Part shown: positions 16,755 through 25,960 of the stretch, piece by piece
How positions within the stretch are numbered: the stretch's first letter is position 1
How the letters are laid out: every line of letters begins with the position of its first letter
Program-made: the position numbers and the translations under genes
Notes under the pieces: generated by a model
The model's input: only the letters and a program-made list of their open reading frames with translations
What the model was told of the DNA's origin: nothing
Database searches by the model: none
Origin: Eubacterium callanderi
GTDB lineage: Bacteria; Bacillota; Clostridia; Eubacteriales; Eubacteriaceae
Assembly: GCF_900142645.1 (NCBI RefSeq)
Contig: NZ_FRBP01000002.1
Location: 186,001-250,000 of the forward strand
Length of the DNA stretch: 64,000 bases
Reading direction: 5' to 3'

Positions 16755-17387
16755 TTAATAATAGTAATAATAATTTCCAAAGGCCAGAATCATGGCGACA
16801 ATGGAGCCAAAAAACATAAAGGAAATGACCACGCCAATGGCCATAATGATTAGCTGTGCCCTCGCGTAATTCTTTTTATTTGGGTCGATGTCGTTGGCTG
16901 CGCTCCAATAAATCAGCATAATAAGGTTGACAATTGGAATACAGACGAGAAACAAGGTAAGCAGCCACTCGCCAAGACCCATTATTTTCGGTACCGGGCC
17001 GGCCGATGCCGGCTGCAAAGGCTCTGGCCGCTCCGGCTCATTTTCAAAAGCGTTTTTATACTCTGATGCTGCCGGTGTCAGCTCAGCTGTTTCAGGTTCA
17101 GCGTCCTCACCGCAGCTGTTATCGTCAATCATGGATGCAACTACCACATCAGCTGCATCGCCAGGGTCTTCTGCCTCACCGCTTTCGGCTGGATTTTCAT
17201 CCTCCGTCGTATCGCAGCTGGTGTTCTCAATTTTAGCAGCAAATACGTCTGCCGCATCACCCGGGTCTTCTGCCGGGAAGGATTCAGCCATTTTTGTTTC
17301 GTCCGGTTTCAGCTCTGCTCCGCAATTGGAACATACCTTATCCTCCGGGTCAATACCGACATAACAATTTGGGCAGTACTTGGTCAT
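16755..17387 (-). CDS. Zinc-ribbon membrane protein with duplicated acidic linker
   Basis: 210 residues. The N-terminal zinc ribbon has two Cys pairs (CPNCYVG and CSNCGAEL). A disordered acidic linker contains a duplicated block beginning EDPGDAADV, about 32 residues apart. A C-terminal region with two or three membrane helices ends in five Tyr residues. Such zinc-ribbon/DUF-membrane proteins are common in Clostridia and uncharacterised. The start follows AAAGGAAGTGATCTT. It lies 36 bases after the cyclophilin gene, so the two are probably co-transcribed. Confidence 0.72.
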   Translation of the reverse strand: MTKYCPNCYVGIDPEDKVCSNCGAELKPDETKMAESFPAEDPGDAADVFAAKIENTSCDTTEDENPAESGEAEDPGDAADVVVASMIDDNSCGEDAEPETAELTPAASEYKNAFENEPERPEPLQPASAGPVPKIMGLGEWLLTLFLVCIPIVNLIMLIYWSAANDIDPNKKNYARAQLIIMAIGVVISFMFFGSIVAMILAFGNYYYYY

Positions 17388-17423
17388 AAGATCACTTCCT
17401 TTTCGTTTATTTGAACACGGTGT

Positions 17424-17918
17424 TTACTCTTCGATTACATAAACCCGTTTCATTACCTGGTCTTCATAAGGTTTATCCATATAGTCACGGTCAGCATTGA
17501 CGATTTCGTCGGCTGCTTCCATGCCTTCTGTCACAGCCCCAAAGGCTGCGTACTGGCCGTCGAGATGCGGTGCGTCCTCGACCATGATAAAGAACTGAGA
17601 GCCGGCAGAATCTGGACTCGCTGAGCGTGCCATGGACAGCACGCCTCTTTTGTGCTTCAGGTTATTCTCGACGCCGTTGGCTGCGAACTCACCCTTGATG
17701 GTGTGTCCTGGGCCGCCGGTGCCAGTGCCGCTTGGGCAGCCACCCTGAATCATAAAGCCAGGGATCACACGGTGGAAAATCAGGCCGTCATAAAAGCCGT
17801 CCTTTACCAAATTTAAAAAGTTTTCGACGCTGATCGGCGCAATATCCGGATACAGCTCTACCTTAATGGTCTTTCCGTTTGCCAGTTCAATGCCGACTAC
17901 AGGATTTTTTTCACTCAT
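17424..17918 (-). CDS. Cyclophilin-type peptidyl-prolyl cis-trans isomerase
   Basis: A 164-residue cytoplasmic single-domain cyclophilin that accelerates Xaa-Pro isomerisation. Family motifs are present: GLIFHRVIPGFMIQGG (catalytic Arg region), GVLSMARSASPDSAGSQFFI and HLDGQYAAFGAV. The first possible start (TTG at 17930) lies inside the ribosome site, so the ATG at 17918 with GGAGGA 4 bases before it is used. No signal peptide is seen. It probably shares a transcript with the downstream zinc-ribbon gene. Confidence 0.93.
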   Translation of the reverse strand: MSEKNPVVGIELANGKTIKVELYPDIAPISVENFLNLVKDGFYDGLIFHRVIPGFMIQGGCPSGTGTGGPGHTIKGEFAANGVENNLKHKRGVLSMARSASPDSAGSQFFIMVEDAPHLDGQYAAFGAVTEGMEAADEIVNADRDYMDKPYEDQVMKRVYVIEE

Positions 17919-17992
17919 AATTTCCTCCAAATGGTTGATATAAGATTATTACCCTAATGATACACTAAAATATCAAAAAAGAAAAGCGCAGC

Positions 17993-18724
17993 TTAACGGT
18001 CACTCACCAGTTCTTTTACAAAGTCGGTAGCTGGATGTTTGCGAATGTTCTCAGGCGTGTCAATCTGTACCAGTCCGCCATGGTCCATGACAGCCACGCG
18101 GCTGCCCAGCTTTAATGCCTCCCGAATATCGTGGGTAATGAACACGATCGTCACGCCCAGCTCACGGTGGATTCGCATGATTTCATCCTGAAGCATCCGC
18201 CTGGTAATCTCATCGACCGCCCCGAATGGCTCGTCCATGAGCAGGATCTCCGGTGCTGCGGCCAGTGACCGGGCAATACCCACCCGCTGCTGCTGTCCAC
18301 CGGACAGCTCACTGGGGTAACGCTCCAGCAGGCTTTCATCAAGCCCCACAATTTTCACCAGGCGTGCCACAGCCGCCTCTGTTTTCTGCCGGTTCTGCTT
18401 GTTTAAAAGGCTGGGAACATAGGCGATGTTTTTCCGCACAGTCATGTGTGGAAACAGTCCTACCCCCTGAATGGCGTAGCCAATATTCCTGCGCAGGGCG
18501 ATAAGATCGGTTTTTGAGATGTCCTGTCCCTGCACAAAGACTGTGCCTGTGTCGGGAATCAGCAGCCCGTTGATCATCTTGAGCAGGGTGGTCTTACCAC
18601 AGCCGGAGCTGCCGATAATGGTCAGAAACTCTCCCCTGCCGATATCCAGACTGAACCGCTCCAGAATGGCTTCGTCATCGTATGCCTTGGTGACGTCTAC
18701 AAACCGGATAATAGGCTCACTCAT
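17993..18724 (-). CDS. Osmoprotectant/betaine ABC transporter ATPase (OpuCA-like)
   Basis: 243 residues with Walker A GSSGCGKT, signature LSGGQQQR, Walker B ILLMDEPFGAVD and the H-loop FITHD. It powers uptake through the permease and binding protein encoded directly upstream; the three genes overlap by 4-8 bases in the order permease, binding protein, ATPase. It lacks the C-terminal CBS pair that OpuCA/ProV proteins use for ionic-strength sensing, so osmotic gating by CBS domains is not expected. The ligand class (glycine betaine, choline, carnitine) is inferred from the binding protein family. Confidence 0.88.
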   Translation of the reverse strand: MSEPIIRFVDVTKAYDDEAILERFSLDIGRGEFLTIIGSSGCGKTTLLKMINGLLIPDTGTVFVQGQDISKTDLIALRRNIGYAIQGVGLFPHMTVRKNIAYVPSLLNKQNRQKTEAAVARLVKIVGLDESLLERYPSELSGGQQQRVGIARSLAAAPEILLMDEPFGAVDEITRRMLQDEIMRIHRELGVTIVFITHDIREALKLGSRVAVMDHGGLVQIDTPENIRKHPATDFVKELVSDR

Positions 18725-19634
18725 TGATCAGGCCCTTACTCTTAAGGAATTCCATAGCGACGTCGTGCTCGTCTCTGTTGTTGACTTCCAGGTCATAGTT
18801 CATTTTTGACATTTCTTCATTGGTGATGATACCGTCCATTTTCTTAAGCACTCCCTCCAGCTCTGGATAGTTTTCCAGCGTATCCTCACGAACAACGGTA
18901 CCGCAATAGTAATTTTTAAAAAAGCCCTTGTCATCGGTCAGAGAGACCGCGTCCGCGACAGACAGCTGTCCATCGGTGGTATAGGCGTTGATAACGTCTA
19001 CCTCACCGGAGTTCAGGGCGTTGTATTTGAGGCCGATGTCCATGTCCATATGATCCTTGAAGCTGAAGCCATAGGCATCGCAAAGCGCCTGATAACCATC
19101 CTCACGTTCATAAAAGTCCGGGTTAGCGCCAAAGGTGATCTCAGGGGTATATTTCGCCAAGTCTGAGAAGGTTTTGATGTTGTATTTATCTGCGATCTCC
19201 TTGCGCAGCGCCAAGGTATAGGTATTGTTAAATCCGTACATTCCCACCCATTTTAGACCGAACTGCGTATCGTACTCATCGGTCAGAGTGTTCCACAAAG
19301 TCTCGTCATCTGGGTACTCGGTTTTTTTCAGGATGTTGTTCCAGGCTGTGCCGGTGTACTCAGGATATAAATCAAAATCTCCCTTGATAAGCGCAGGGTG
19401 GATATTGCTGGTACCGCCACCTACCCCCTTGGTGATCTCCACATTCAGATCGGTATTTTCCTGAATCAGGATAGACAGCATCTCTCCCAGGATCAACTGC
19501 TCGGTCATGGGTTTGGTGGCGATCTTAATCGTGCCGCTTTTCTTTTGCCCGCCTGCGCTGCATCCGGTGATCATGGCCACGCCAAGCACCAGCGCCAGGG
19601 CCAGGGCTCCGATCATTTTTGTTTTCTTTTTCAT
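18717..19634 (-). CDS. Glycine betaine/osmoprotectant-binding lipoprotein (OpuCC-like)
   Basis: 305 residues. A lipoprotein signal ends at MITGCSAGG (lipobox, Cys about 25). The OpuAC-type substrate-binding domain runs from TIKIATKPMTEQLILGEM through GVGGGTSN, DFDLYPEYTGTAW and DVINAYTTDGQLS. The protein would sit on the outer face of the membrane, delivering a quaternary-ammonium solute to the permease. Its start overlaps the permease stop and its end overlaps the ATPase start. Aromatic box residues are not resolved by eye, so the exact ligand is open. Confidence 0.88.
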   Translation of the reverse strand: MKKKTKMIGALALALVLGVAMITGCSAGGQKKSGTIKIATKPMTEQLILGEMLSILIQENTDLNVEITKGVGGGTSNIHPALIKGDFDLYPEYTGTAWNNILKKTEYPDDETLWNTLTDEYDTQFGLKWVGMYGFNNTYTLALRKEIADKYNIKTFSDLAKYTPEITFGANPDFYEREDGYQALCDAYGFSFKDHMDMDIGLKYNALNSGEVDVINAYTTDGQLSVADAVSLTDDKGFFKNYYCGTVVREDTLENYPELEGVLKKMDGIITNEEMSKMNYDLEVNNRDEHDVAMEFLKSKGLINE

Positions 19635-20275
19635 GCAATCAGTCTCCTTTTTCTATTGATTATTTTAACAATCAGCCCAATCCCAAAATCTAAGATCAGG
19701 GCCAAAAGCGCGATAAGAATACTTCCAGCCACGGTCATGGCCATGTTGCTAGTAGTAATTCCCCGGTAAATAGCAACTCCCAGCCCTCCGGCGCCAATGA
19801 AGGAAGCGATGCCGGTCAGGGCGATGGTCATAACCACCATGTTCCTGAACCCGGTCAGTATGACTGGCAGGGCCAGGGGCAGCTTGATTTTATAAAGAAT
19901 CTGAAAATCCGTGCTGCCCATGCCCCGGGCCGCCTCGATCACTGCCGGGCTGATACCGGTGATACCAGTCACGGTATTGCGCACCATGGGCAGCAGAGCG
20001 TACACGGTCAGGGCGATAATGGCCGTGGTGTTTCCAATGCCGGTAAAGGGAATCAAAAAACCCAGAAGTGCAATGGAAGGGATGGTGTAGATCACGTTAG
20101 TGGTGCCCAGAACCACAGGCGACGCCTTGGGATGCTCACTCACAACCACCCCGAGCACCAGACCGATCACTGCTGCGATGGCAATCGCTGTGCCCGAAAT
20201 ACGCAGGTGCTGAAGGGTCAGCTGCAGGAAAAAGGTCCCGCGTTCTGTATATAGACTCAATATTTCCTCTAGCAA
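19631..20275 (-). CDS. Osmoprotectant ABC transporter permease (OpuCB-like)
   Basis: 214 residues with five or six membrane helices and the EAA loop EAARGMGSTDFQILYKIKLP, typical of the ProW/OpuCB family. It is the first gene of the three-gene uptake operon. The start is TTG at 20275, supported by GGAG spaced 7 bases upstream; no ATG is better placed. A minus-strand TATAAT lies at 20324-20319 just after the terminator of the upstream Fur-type gene. Only one permease is present, so it must form a homodimer, unlike the OpuCB/OpuCD pair. Confidence 0.88.
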   Translation of the reverse strand: MLEEILSLYTERGTFFLQLTLQHLRISGTAIAIAAVIGLVLGVVVSEHPKASPVVLGTTNVIYTIPSIALLGFLIPFTGIGNTTAIIALTVYALLPMVRNTVTGITGISPAVIEAARGMGSTDFQILYKIKLPLALPVILTGFRNMVVMTIALTGIASFIGAGGLGVAIYRGITTSNMAMTVAGSILIALLALILDFGIGLIVKIINRKRRLIA

Positions 20276-20341
20276 AATTTCACTCCTTTATTAATTGCCA
20301 AATAATGATACCACTATTATTATAACATAAAGAAAACCAAT

Positions 20342-20370
20342 AAAAAACCGCCGCATTGCCGCGGCGGCTT
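20342..20370 (-). terminator. Terminator of the Fur-type gene
   Basis: On the minus strand CCGCCGC and GCGGCGG arms enclose GGCAAT, followed by TTTTTT. Confidence 0.85.
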
Positions 20371-20383
20371 TACAGTATCTGCC

Positions 20384-20803
20384 TTAGGCAGACTGTGAAT
20401 ACAAAGCAATATCCAAATGATCAAGTGTAACGTCCTTGGGAAGCTTATCCTTCAGGTAGTCCTTCAGAAGCACTTCCAGGTCATTGTCGAAATAATCTTC
20501 AATCTGATTGGTCTTCTTGTTAAAGATGTGAACGTGAAAACCCGTGCGCGCATCAAAACGCATAACTTCGTTATGATCGTGCAGCTTCAAGATCAATCCT
20601 TTTTCCTCGAACGTTTCAAGAATGTTATAGATGGTTCCAACAGACATGATGCTACCTTCATTTTTCAGTTTATCCATGAGCATCTCAGCGCTGGGATGTT
20701 CATCCGTTTCTGAAAGAACTTTTAATACGCTTATTCTCTGTGGTGTTGCTTTCAAACCCACACTCTTAATCCGTTCTCTGTATTTCTGTAAATCTGCATT
20801 CAT
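20384..20803 (-). CDS. Fur/PerR-family regulator lacking the CxxC zinc site
   Basis: 139 residues. A winged helix (GLKATPQRISVLKVL; HPSAEMLMDKL; GTIYNILETFEEKGLI) is followed by the regulatory-metal region EVMRFDARTGFHVHIFNKKT and EDYFDND, matching the PerR-type Asp/His ligands. The usual structural-zinc Cys pairs are absent: FNKKT occupies the first CxxC position and the C-terminus has no Cys. The ATG at 20803 is preferred; an upstream GTG abuts the ribosome site. A perfect TTGACA-17-TATAAT promoter precedes it. Peroxide or iron sensing is plausible, but the metal and signal are not certain. Confidence 0.85.
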   Translation of the reverse strand: MNADLQKYRERIKSVGLKATPQRISVLKVLSETDEHPSAEMLMDKLKNEGSIMSVGTIYNILETFEEKGLILKLHDHNEVMRFDARTGFHVHIFNKKTNQIEDYFDNDLEVLLKDYLKDKLPKDVTLDHLDIALYSQSA

Positions 20804-20839
20804 CTTTAGAACCACTCCTAGATAATAATTGATGATTTA

Positions 20840-20868
20840 ATTATACTGAATCTCCTGAAATTTGTCAA
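20840..20868 (-). promoter_or_regulatory. Consensus sigma-A promoter of the Fur-type gene
   Basis: On the minus strand TTGACA (20868-20863), a 17-bp spacer and TATAAT (20845-20840) form a full consensus promoter. The region 20871-21012 shows nothing else. Confidence 0.85.
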
Positions 20869-21012
20869 CCATTGTTAACTTTTCTTTATAAAGATAAAGG
20901 CTTTTTCCGAAAAAACAGACTTCATTCCATAGTCATCGTTTTTTATTCTAACATGTTTTCAGTCATAAAGCATTCGAAATACTGATGTATTTAAAAAAAT
21001 ACATCCTACGAA

Positions 21013-23382
21013 CTACAGCTCCACAACCGTAACGCCAGAACCGCCCTCATTTTGCGCTCCAAGCCGGAAATCTTTAATCAGGCTGTTATCCTTGAGGTAG
21101 GCGTGTATGATCTGGCGTAGTTTGCCAGTGCCCTTGCCGTGGACAATCATGAGCTGATGAGTTCCTGAAACCAGCGCATCACTGATCATCTTGTCTACCA
21201 GATACAGGGATTCCTCCCCGTTCTTACCCCGAAGGTCAAGCTTAGTGTTCATGGTGTGGCGGTCTGCGCTTTTATAGCTGACCTTCTTTTCCTTTGGCTT
21301 GGCAATGGCCTTAGATTTGCTCAGATCTGCCAGCCCTACCTTCAGCTTCATATTGTCAGTCTGAACCATGACGCTACTGTCCTTTGGCATAATCTTAACC
21401 ACCTCACCATCCTTGTGGAGGCTCTTAACATGCACCTTCATGCCCATTTTAATATCGTCGATATCCAGCTCCTCGTCCTCATCGGGCCGGGCAATTTTAT
21501 ACATATCAAAGATATTTTTTTCCTGATCTTTGATCTTTCTTCTCAGGGATTCCAGCTTTTTATTATCCTTGACGCTCTGGGCAGTCGTTTCCTGGATATA
21601 GCGGATTTCCTTATAAATTTCCTCAGTCTCCTGCCGGGTGTCTCTTACAATGGCGCTGGCCTCTTCCTGGGCGCGCTCGATCATCTCGGCACTTTCAGCC
21701 CTGGCCTTTTCCCGTTCATCTGCCATTTCAGCCTTCATATTCTCGATCTGGCGTCTCAGGCGCAGGATCTCCTCGTGCTCGGCCTCGGTCTTTTTGCGCT
21801 TTTCCTCGATTTTAATCAGGGTCTCCTCAAAGCGGATGGCTTCATTTTCAATGAGCTTTTTGGAAGCTTCAATGATATCCTCACTCAGGCCCAGCCGCCT
21901 CGCAATCTCGAAGGCATTGGATTTTCCAGGCACACCGATGAGCAGCTTAAAGGTTGGACGCAATGTAGCCACATCAAACTCGACCGACGCGTTGACAACA
22001 CCTCGTGTGACCAGAGCGTATTCCTTAAGTTCACTGTAATGTGTAGTGGACACACTGGTCACACCCCGCTCGTGCAGAGTATTCAAAATGGAGATTGCCA
22101 GCGCCGCTCCCTCAGTGGGGTCGGTGCCTGCACCCAGCTCATCAAAGAGCACCAGAGCGTCGGCATCTGCATTCTTCATAATGTCCACAATGTTCGTCAT
22201 GTGGGAGGAGAAGGTGCTGAGACTCTGCTCAATGCTCTGTTCGTCCCCGATGTCGGCGTAGATATTCTTATACACACGGGTAGCACTGCCCTCCCTGACC
22301 GGGACAAACAGCCCGGACTGCACCATGAGGTTCAGTAGACCGATGGTTTTCAAAGTAACGGTTTTACCACCCGTATTGGGTCCGGTGATGATCATGGTGT
22401 TGATGTCCTCGTCCATGTAAATATCCGAAGCCACCACCACCTTAGGGTCAATGAGGGGATGGCGTCCTTTAATAAAATGGATTTTGCCCTCCTCACTCAC
22501 ATGGGTAAGCACACCGCCGACAGCCAGGCCATATTTGCCCTTCGCAAACTGAAAGTCCAGTTCAACCAACAGGTTATAGTCCTCAATGACCTCCTCTTTG
22601 TAGTTCGCGACCTTTTCGGACAGATCCTTGAGGATGCGGATGATTTCCTTTTCCTCCTCAGCAGCCAGCACCTTAAGGTCGTTGTTGAGCTCGACCACAG
22701 CCAGTGGCTCAATGTAAAGGGTGGCGCCGCTGGCCGATCGGTCCAGCACAATGCCGGGAATCTGTCCCCGATACTCCTGCTTGACGGGCACCACATATCG
22801 GTTGTTGCGGATGGTAATGATGCGTTCCTGCAGATATTTCTCATTCTGTGACGCAGAGATAATGCCGTTCAGCTTGTCGGAAATGCGTGTGTTTTTAAAG
22901 TTGATCTCGCGCCGGATGCGTGAAAGCTCTCGTGACGCGTTGTCTGCCATCTCGCCCTCGGATAGAATTTTATGGCTGATCTCCTTTTCCAGCTCCTCAC
23001 AGGGGGCCAGCAGGGTAAACAGATTTTTCAGCTGGTCCAGGGTTTCAAGCTGAGTATCATTGCAATAATAATTTTCCATGTCCTTGACAATGCGCAGCAA
23101 AGACGCAACGGCCAGCAGCTCCTTCATGGAGAGCATGGCTCCGATGGATGCCCGGTGTACATAGTCGCTGGTATTTTTGATTTCGGAAAGCGGCGGACGC
23201 CCGTTGCGCAGCATCATATTAAGCGCTTCACTGGTGACACCAAGTGCTCTTTCTACCTCGTAGACAGTCTCGTAGGGAACCAGGGAGGATGCCCGCTCTT
23301 TTGCTCCCTCGCTGACACAGTGTCCCTTGAGTATTTCCAATATTTTAGGGTACTCCAGTACCTTCAGACTTCTTTTGTCCAT
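21013..23382 (-). CDS. mutS2: MutS2 endonuclease/ribosome-rescue ATPase
   Basis: 789 residues, the family length. The MutS core has Walker A TGPNTGGKTVTLKTIG and Walker B LVLFDELGAGTDPTEGA, then a long coiled coil (about 500-640), a KOW-like segment and a C-terminal Smr nuclease domain (LDLRGKNGEESLYLVDKM, IVHGKGTGKLR). MutS2 proteins suppress recombination or split collided ribosomes, depending on species. The longest frame starts inside the U32 gene; MDKRSLKVLEYPKI at 23382 matches family N-termini, although the nearest GAGGAG is rather far (15 bases). It follows the U32 gene by 7 bases, so it is co-transcribed. Confidence 0.95.
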   Translation of the reverse strand: MDKRSLKVLEYPKILEILKGHCVSEGAKERASSLVPYETVYEVERALGVTSEALNMMLRNGRPPLSEIKNTSDYVHRASIGAMLSMKELLAVASLLRIVKDMENYYCNDTQLETLDQLKNLFTLLAPCEELEKEISHKILSEGEMADNASRELSRIRREINFKNTRISDKLNGIISASQNEKYLQERIITIRNNRYVVPVKQEYRGQIPGIVLDRSASGATLYIEPLAVVELNNDLKVLAAEEEKEIIRILKDLSEKVANYKEEVIEDYNLLVELDFQFAKGKYGLAVGGVLTHVSEEGKIHFIKGRHPLIDPKVVVASDIYMDEDINTMIITGPNTGGKTVTLKTIGLLNLMVQSGLFVPVREGSATRVYKNIYADIGDEQSIEQSLSTFSSHMTNIVDIMKNADADALVLFDELGAGTDPTEGAALAISILNTLHERGVTSVSTTHYSELKEYALVTRGVVNASVEFDVATLRPTFKLLIGVPGKSNAFEIARRLGLSEDIIEASKKLIENEAIRFEETLIKIEEKRKKTEAEHEEILRLRRQIENMKAEMADEREKARAESAEMIERAQEEASAIVRDTRQETEEIYKEIRYIQETTAQSVKDNKKLESLRRKIKDQEKNIFDMYKIARPDEDEELDIDDIKMGMKVHVKSLHKDGEVVKIMPKDSSVMVQTDNMKLKVGLADLSKSKAIAKPKEKKVSYKSADRHTMNTKLDLRGKNGEESLYLVDKMISDALVSGTHQLMIVHGKGTGKLRQIIHAYLKDNSLIKDFRLGAQNEGGSGVTVVEL

Positions 23383-23389
23383 TTGATTG

Positions 23390-25792
23390 CTATTCAACTC
23401 CTCGTTTGAAATTTCCTTTTGTATAACGGACTCCGGCACGGCCGGGCATAGGACCAAAAACACCCTTGTCGAGCGCGTTTCGATAGTAGCTTACCACAGT
23501 CTCCAGCTCCTCTGGCCCTTCGTCTGTGGCGTAAATCCGCCATTTATCAATATACTTCTGACGCCTCAGCTCCTCTTTTAAGAGAAGGATATCGCCGTTG
23601 TAAATATGAATGATATTATCAACATCTTTGTACAGCGGGAAGGAGGCACCCCGCTCGTCAGTCAGGGCTGCCCAGCCACGGTATCTCTGGCAGCCTCTAC
23701 ATTGCTTGTCCGCACAGTTGTACACACAGTTGGCGCTCACCATGATCTCCTGCCGGCCATACACGGGCAGCACACAGCTGATGGCTGAGCGCTTTGCCAG
23801 GGCAGCCACCTCCGTGGCACTCAGTTCCGGCGACAGCACACCGCCGTCCGCCTGCCATTCCTTTAGCTGCTTCATTGCCAGAACGTTAAGCAGATTAAAA
23901 GGCTGGTCGGCTTCTCTGTAAACCGGCCTGTCCTGAAACAGGTTCAGCACCTCATAATTTTTTAAAAGGACGCCATCATGATCCAGTCCGCAGAAGTCTT
24001 CGAGACGAGCCTTTAGCCGCGCGGACGCTACAGTGTCCATAATCCTCGGAAAGGCCAGCAGCACACGCTTACCGCATACGTGGGCGTGGGCAATGGGTGC
24101 CTCACAGTCCTGTGGCCTGCTGAGATCCTGTACCGGAAGCACCAGCTCATCCACAGCCAGACCGCAGAGCGCCTCAAACGCTGCCCTGTCAGCTGGTTCC
24201 AACGACAGGAGGGGTTTTTTCACCGCCTGCCTGACTGGGATCTCACGGCTGAGTGAAAAGACCATCGGCGCAGCCTTTTCTTCTTTCTGTTCAGCGTCCA
24301 GAGCATCCACGATCTCCCGGCGCAGCGCATTCAGCTCGCCCTTTGTCAGGAAGATTCCCGGCTCGATGTCTGCGTCCAGACCATCAAACTGGTAACCCGT
24401 ACCTCCCAGCCGTTCAAACTGTCTGGACAGCATCTCACAAGTCAGCGGCAGCTTCTGGGCTGCTGTAGGCATGATGTTTGAGATTCTGGTCACCACTTGT
24501 CCTCCCGCCTCCGCAGTAACCTCTGTCTGTTTACCAAGAGCCAGTCTCAGTCTGAAGCGCACAGTCTGCTGCCGGACATGCTTCGCCGCCCGGCTCTCAC
24601 GTTTCAGCCTTCTGGTCAGTCGGGCGTCGTGGTTACGGTAGACTGGTGTGCCGGCAGGCACCTCAAACCTGCTTGGCACCTTAATCTTTATACCCGGTTT
24701 TTCTGAGGATAACGGGTGTCCTTTTAAATCGAAAAGCGCGTCGATCCGCATTCCCTTCTCAGAGTCCTCCCCAAAAGACAGACCGTCGCCCACCGAAAAG
24801 GCTGTGTCCGGCAGAGCCTCGATCAAAAGCCTGCCACCCTCACAGCCAATGACATGGCCTGCCAAAATCCCCCGGTTGCGCCCCACCACATCGCCAATAA
24901 CCTGCGGATCACTAAAAAGGCGACCCTCTGTAAAAGAACGGTTGAACACCTGGGCCAGCTCTTTTTCCGTGATGGACGGTGCCTTTCCTTTTTCGTCCAC
25001 AGCGTTCAGAGCTTCACGGTAGGCCCGGGTCACAGCGTACACATACTCTGGACTTTTCATCCGCCCCTCAATCTTCAGCGAGTCAATGCCTGCCTGTGCC
25101 ACTTCATTAAGCCTGTCTTTAGTGTTCAAGTCCTTCATACTGAGCAGATAGCCTTCCTTAATCAGACGGTTATCCGCATCTCTCAGCTGATATTTTTTAC
25201 GGCAGGGCTGGGCACAAAGCCCCCGGTTGCCACTTCTGCCGCCAATCGTGCTACTCATCAGGCACTGGCCTGAATAGGCATAGCAGAGAGCGCCGTGACA
25301 GAAAAGTTTGACCTCTACCCGGGTTTGCTCGGCGATCATGGCTGCTTCCGAAATGGGCATTTCCCTTGGAAGCACTACCCGCATAAAGCCCAGCTTTTCA
25401 AAAAACAAGGTTCCCTCAAGGCCGTACACAGATCCCTGTGTACTGGTTTGAAGCCTGAAATCAGGAAAATATTTTTGCAGCAGAAAGATCAGCCCCGGAT
25501 CCTGAACAATAAGGCCATCAATACCCAGGCCTGCCAGAAAGTTCAGATAATGTACTATATCCTCAAACTCTTCATCCTTGATGAGAATGTTCAGCGTCAC
25601 ATAGACCTTCACGCCATACTGCCTGCATAGCGCTACAGCTTCTGTCATTTCCGTTTCGTCCATATTGCCCGCATTGCGTCTGGCATTAAAAGCCTTGCCC
25701 CCAAAATAGACCGCATCTGCCCCGCCGTTTATGGCCGCGCGAATGCTCTCCAAGGTGCCGGCTGGCGCCAGCAGCTCAGGTATTTTGTACAT
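23390..25792 (-). CDS. U32-family peptidase with DUF3656 (RlhA/TrhP-like RNA hydroxylase family)
   Basis: 800 residues. The N-terminal TIM-barrel U32 region opens IPELLAPAGTLESIRAAI and contains a conserved Cys set in KLFCHGALCYAYSGQC and RGLCAQPCRKKYQL, which likely holds a cluster. DUF3656 follows (about 380-500), and a second Cys-rich patch CADKQCRGCQRYRGW lies near residue 715. Characterised relatives (RlhA, TrhP) hydroxylate cytidine in 23S rRNA or uridine in tRNA, so an RNA-modifying role is more likely than proteolysis. It lies immediately upstream of mutS2 on one transcript. Confidence 0.9.
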   Translation of the reverse strand: MYKIPELLAPAGTLESIRAAINGGADAVYFGGKAFNARRNAGNMDETEMTEAVALCRQYGVKVYVTLNILIKDEEFEDIVHYLNFLAGLGIDGLIVQDPGLIFLLQKYFPDFRLQTSTQGSVYGLEGTLFFEKLGFMRVVLPREMPISEAAMIAEQTRVEVKLFCHGALCYAYSGQCLMSSTIGGRSGNRGLCAQPCRKKYQLRDADNRLIKEGYLLSMKDLNTKDRLNEVAQAGIDSLKIEGRMKSPEYVYAVTRAYREALNAVDEKGKAPSITEKELAQVFNRSFTEGRLFSDPQVIGDVVGRNRGILAGHVIGCEGGRLLIEALPDTAFSVGDGLSFGEDSEKGMRIDALFDLKGHPLSSEKPGIKIKVPSRFEVPAGTPVYRNHDARLTRRLKRESRAAKHVRQQTVRFRLRLALGKQTEVTAEAGGQVVTRISNIMPTAAQKLPLTCEMLSRQFERLGGTGYQFDGLDADIEPGIFLTKGELNALRREIVDALDAEQKEEKAAPMVFSLSREIPVRQAVKKPLLSLEPADRAAFEALCGLAVDELVLPVQDLSRPQDCEAPIAHAHVCGKRVLLAFPRIMDTVASARLKARLEDFCGLDHDGVLLKNYEVLNLFQDRPVYREADQPFNLLNVLAMKQLKEWQADGGVLSPELSATEVAALAKRSAISCVLPVYGRQEIMVSANCVYNCADKQCRGCQRYRGWAALTDERGASFPLYKDVDNIIHIYNGDILLLKEELRRQKYIDKWRIYATDEGPEELETVVSYYRNALDKGVFGPMPGRAGVRYTKGNFKRGVE

Positions 25793-25904
25793 TATTCCTT
25801 CCTCCTTTATTTTATCGTATGAACCATTGGTCTATTATAACCTTTTTAACCGCAAAACAAAACAGGTAATCATAAACAGAATCCATAAATCACAAATCTT
25901 TCGC

Positions 25905-25947
25905 ACACACAAAGCCCCGGACAGCGCTTGTCCGGGGCTTTGTGTGT
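25905..25947. terminator. Perfect 19-bp hairpin, probable terminator of the DacA gene
   Basis: Arms 25905-25923 and 25929-25947 are perfectly complementary around the loop GCGCT. The GC core is GCCCCGGACA/TGTCCGGGGC. No strong U-run follows on either strand, so termination efficiency is uncertain. Confidence 0.6.
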
Positions 25948-25960
25948 ATTTATTCAGTTT

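Noticed and set aside
21256-22338. Long plus-strand frame (360 codons) opposite mutS2
   Set aside because: mutS2 on the other strand is unambiguous; the frame has no ribosome site or recognisable domain.
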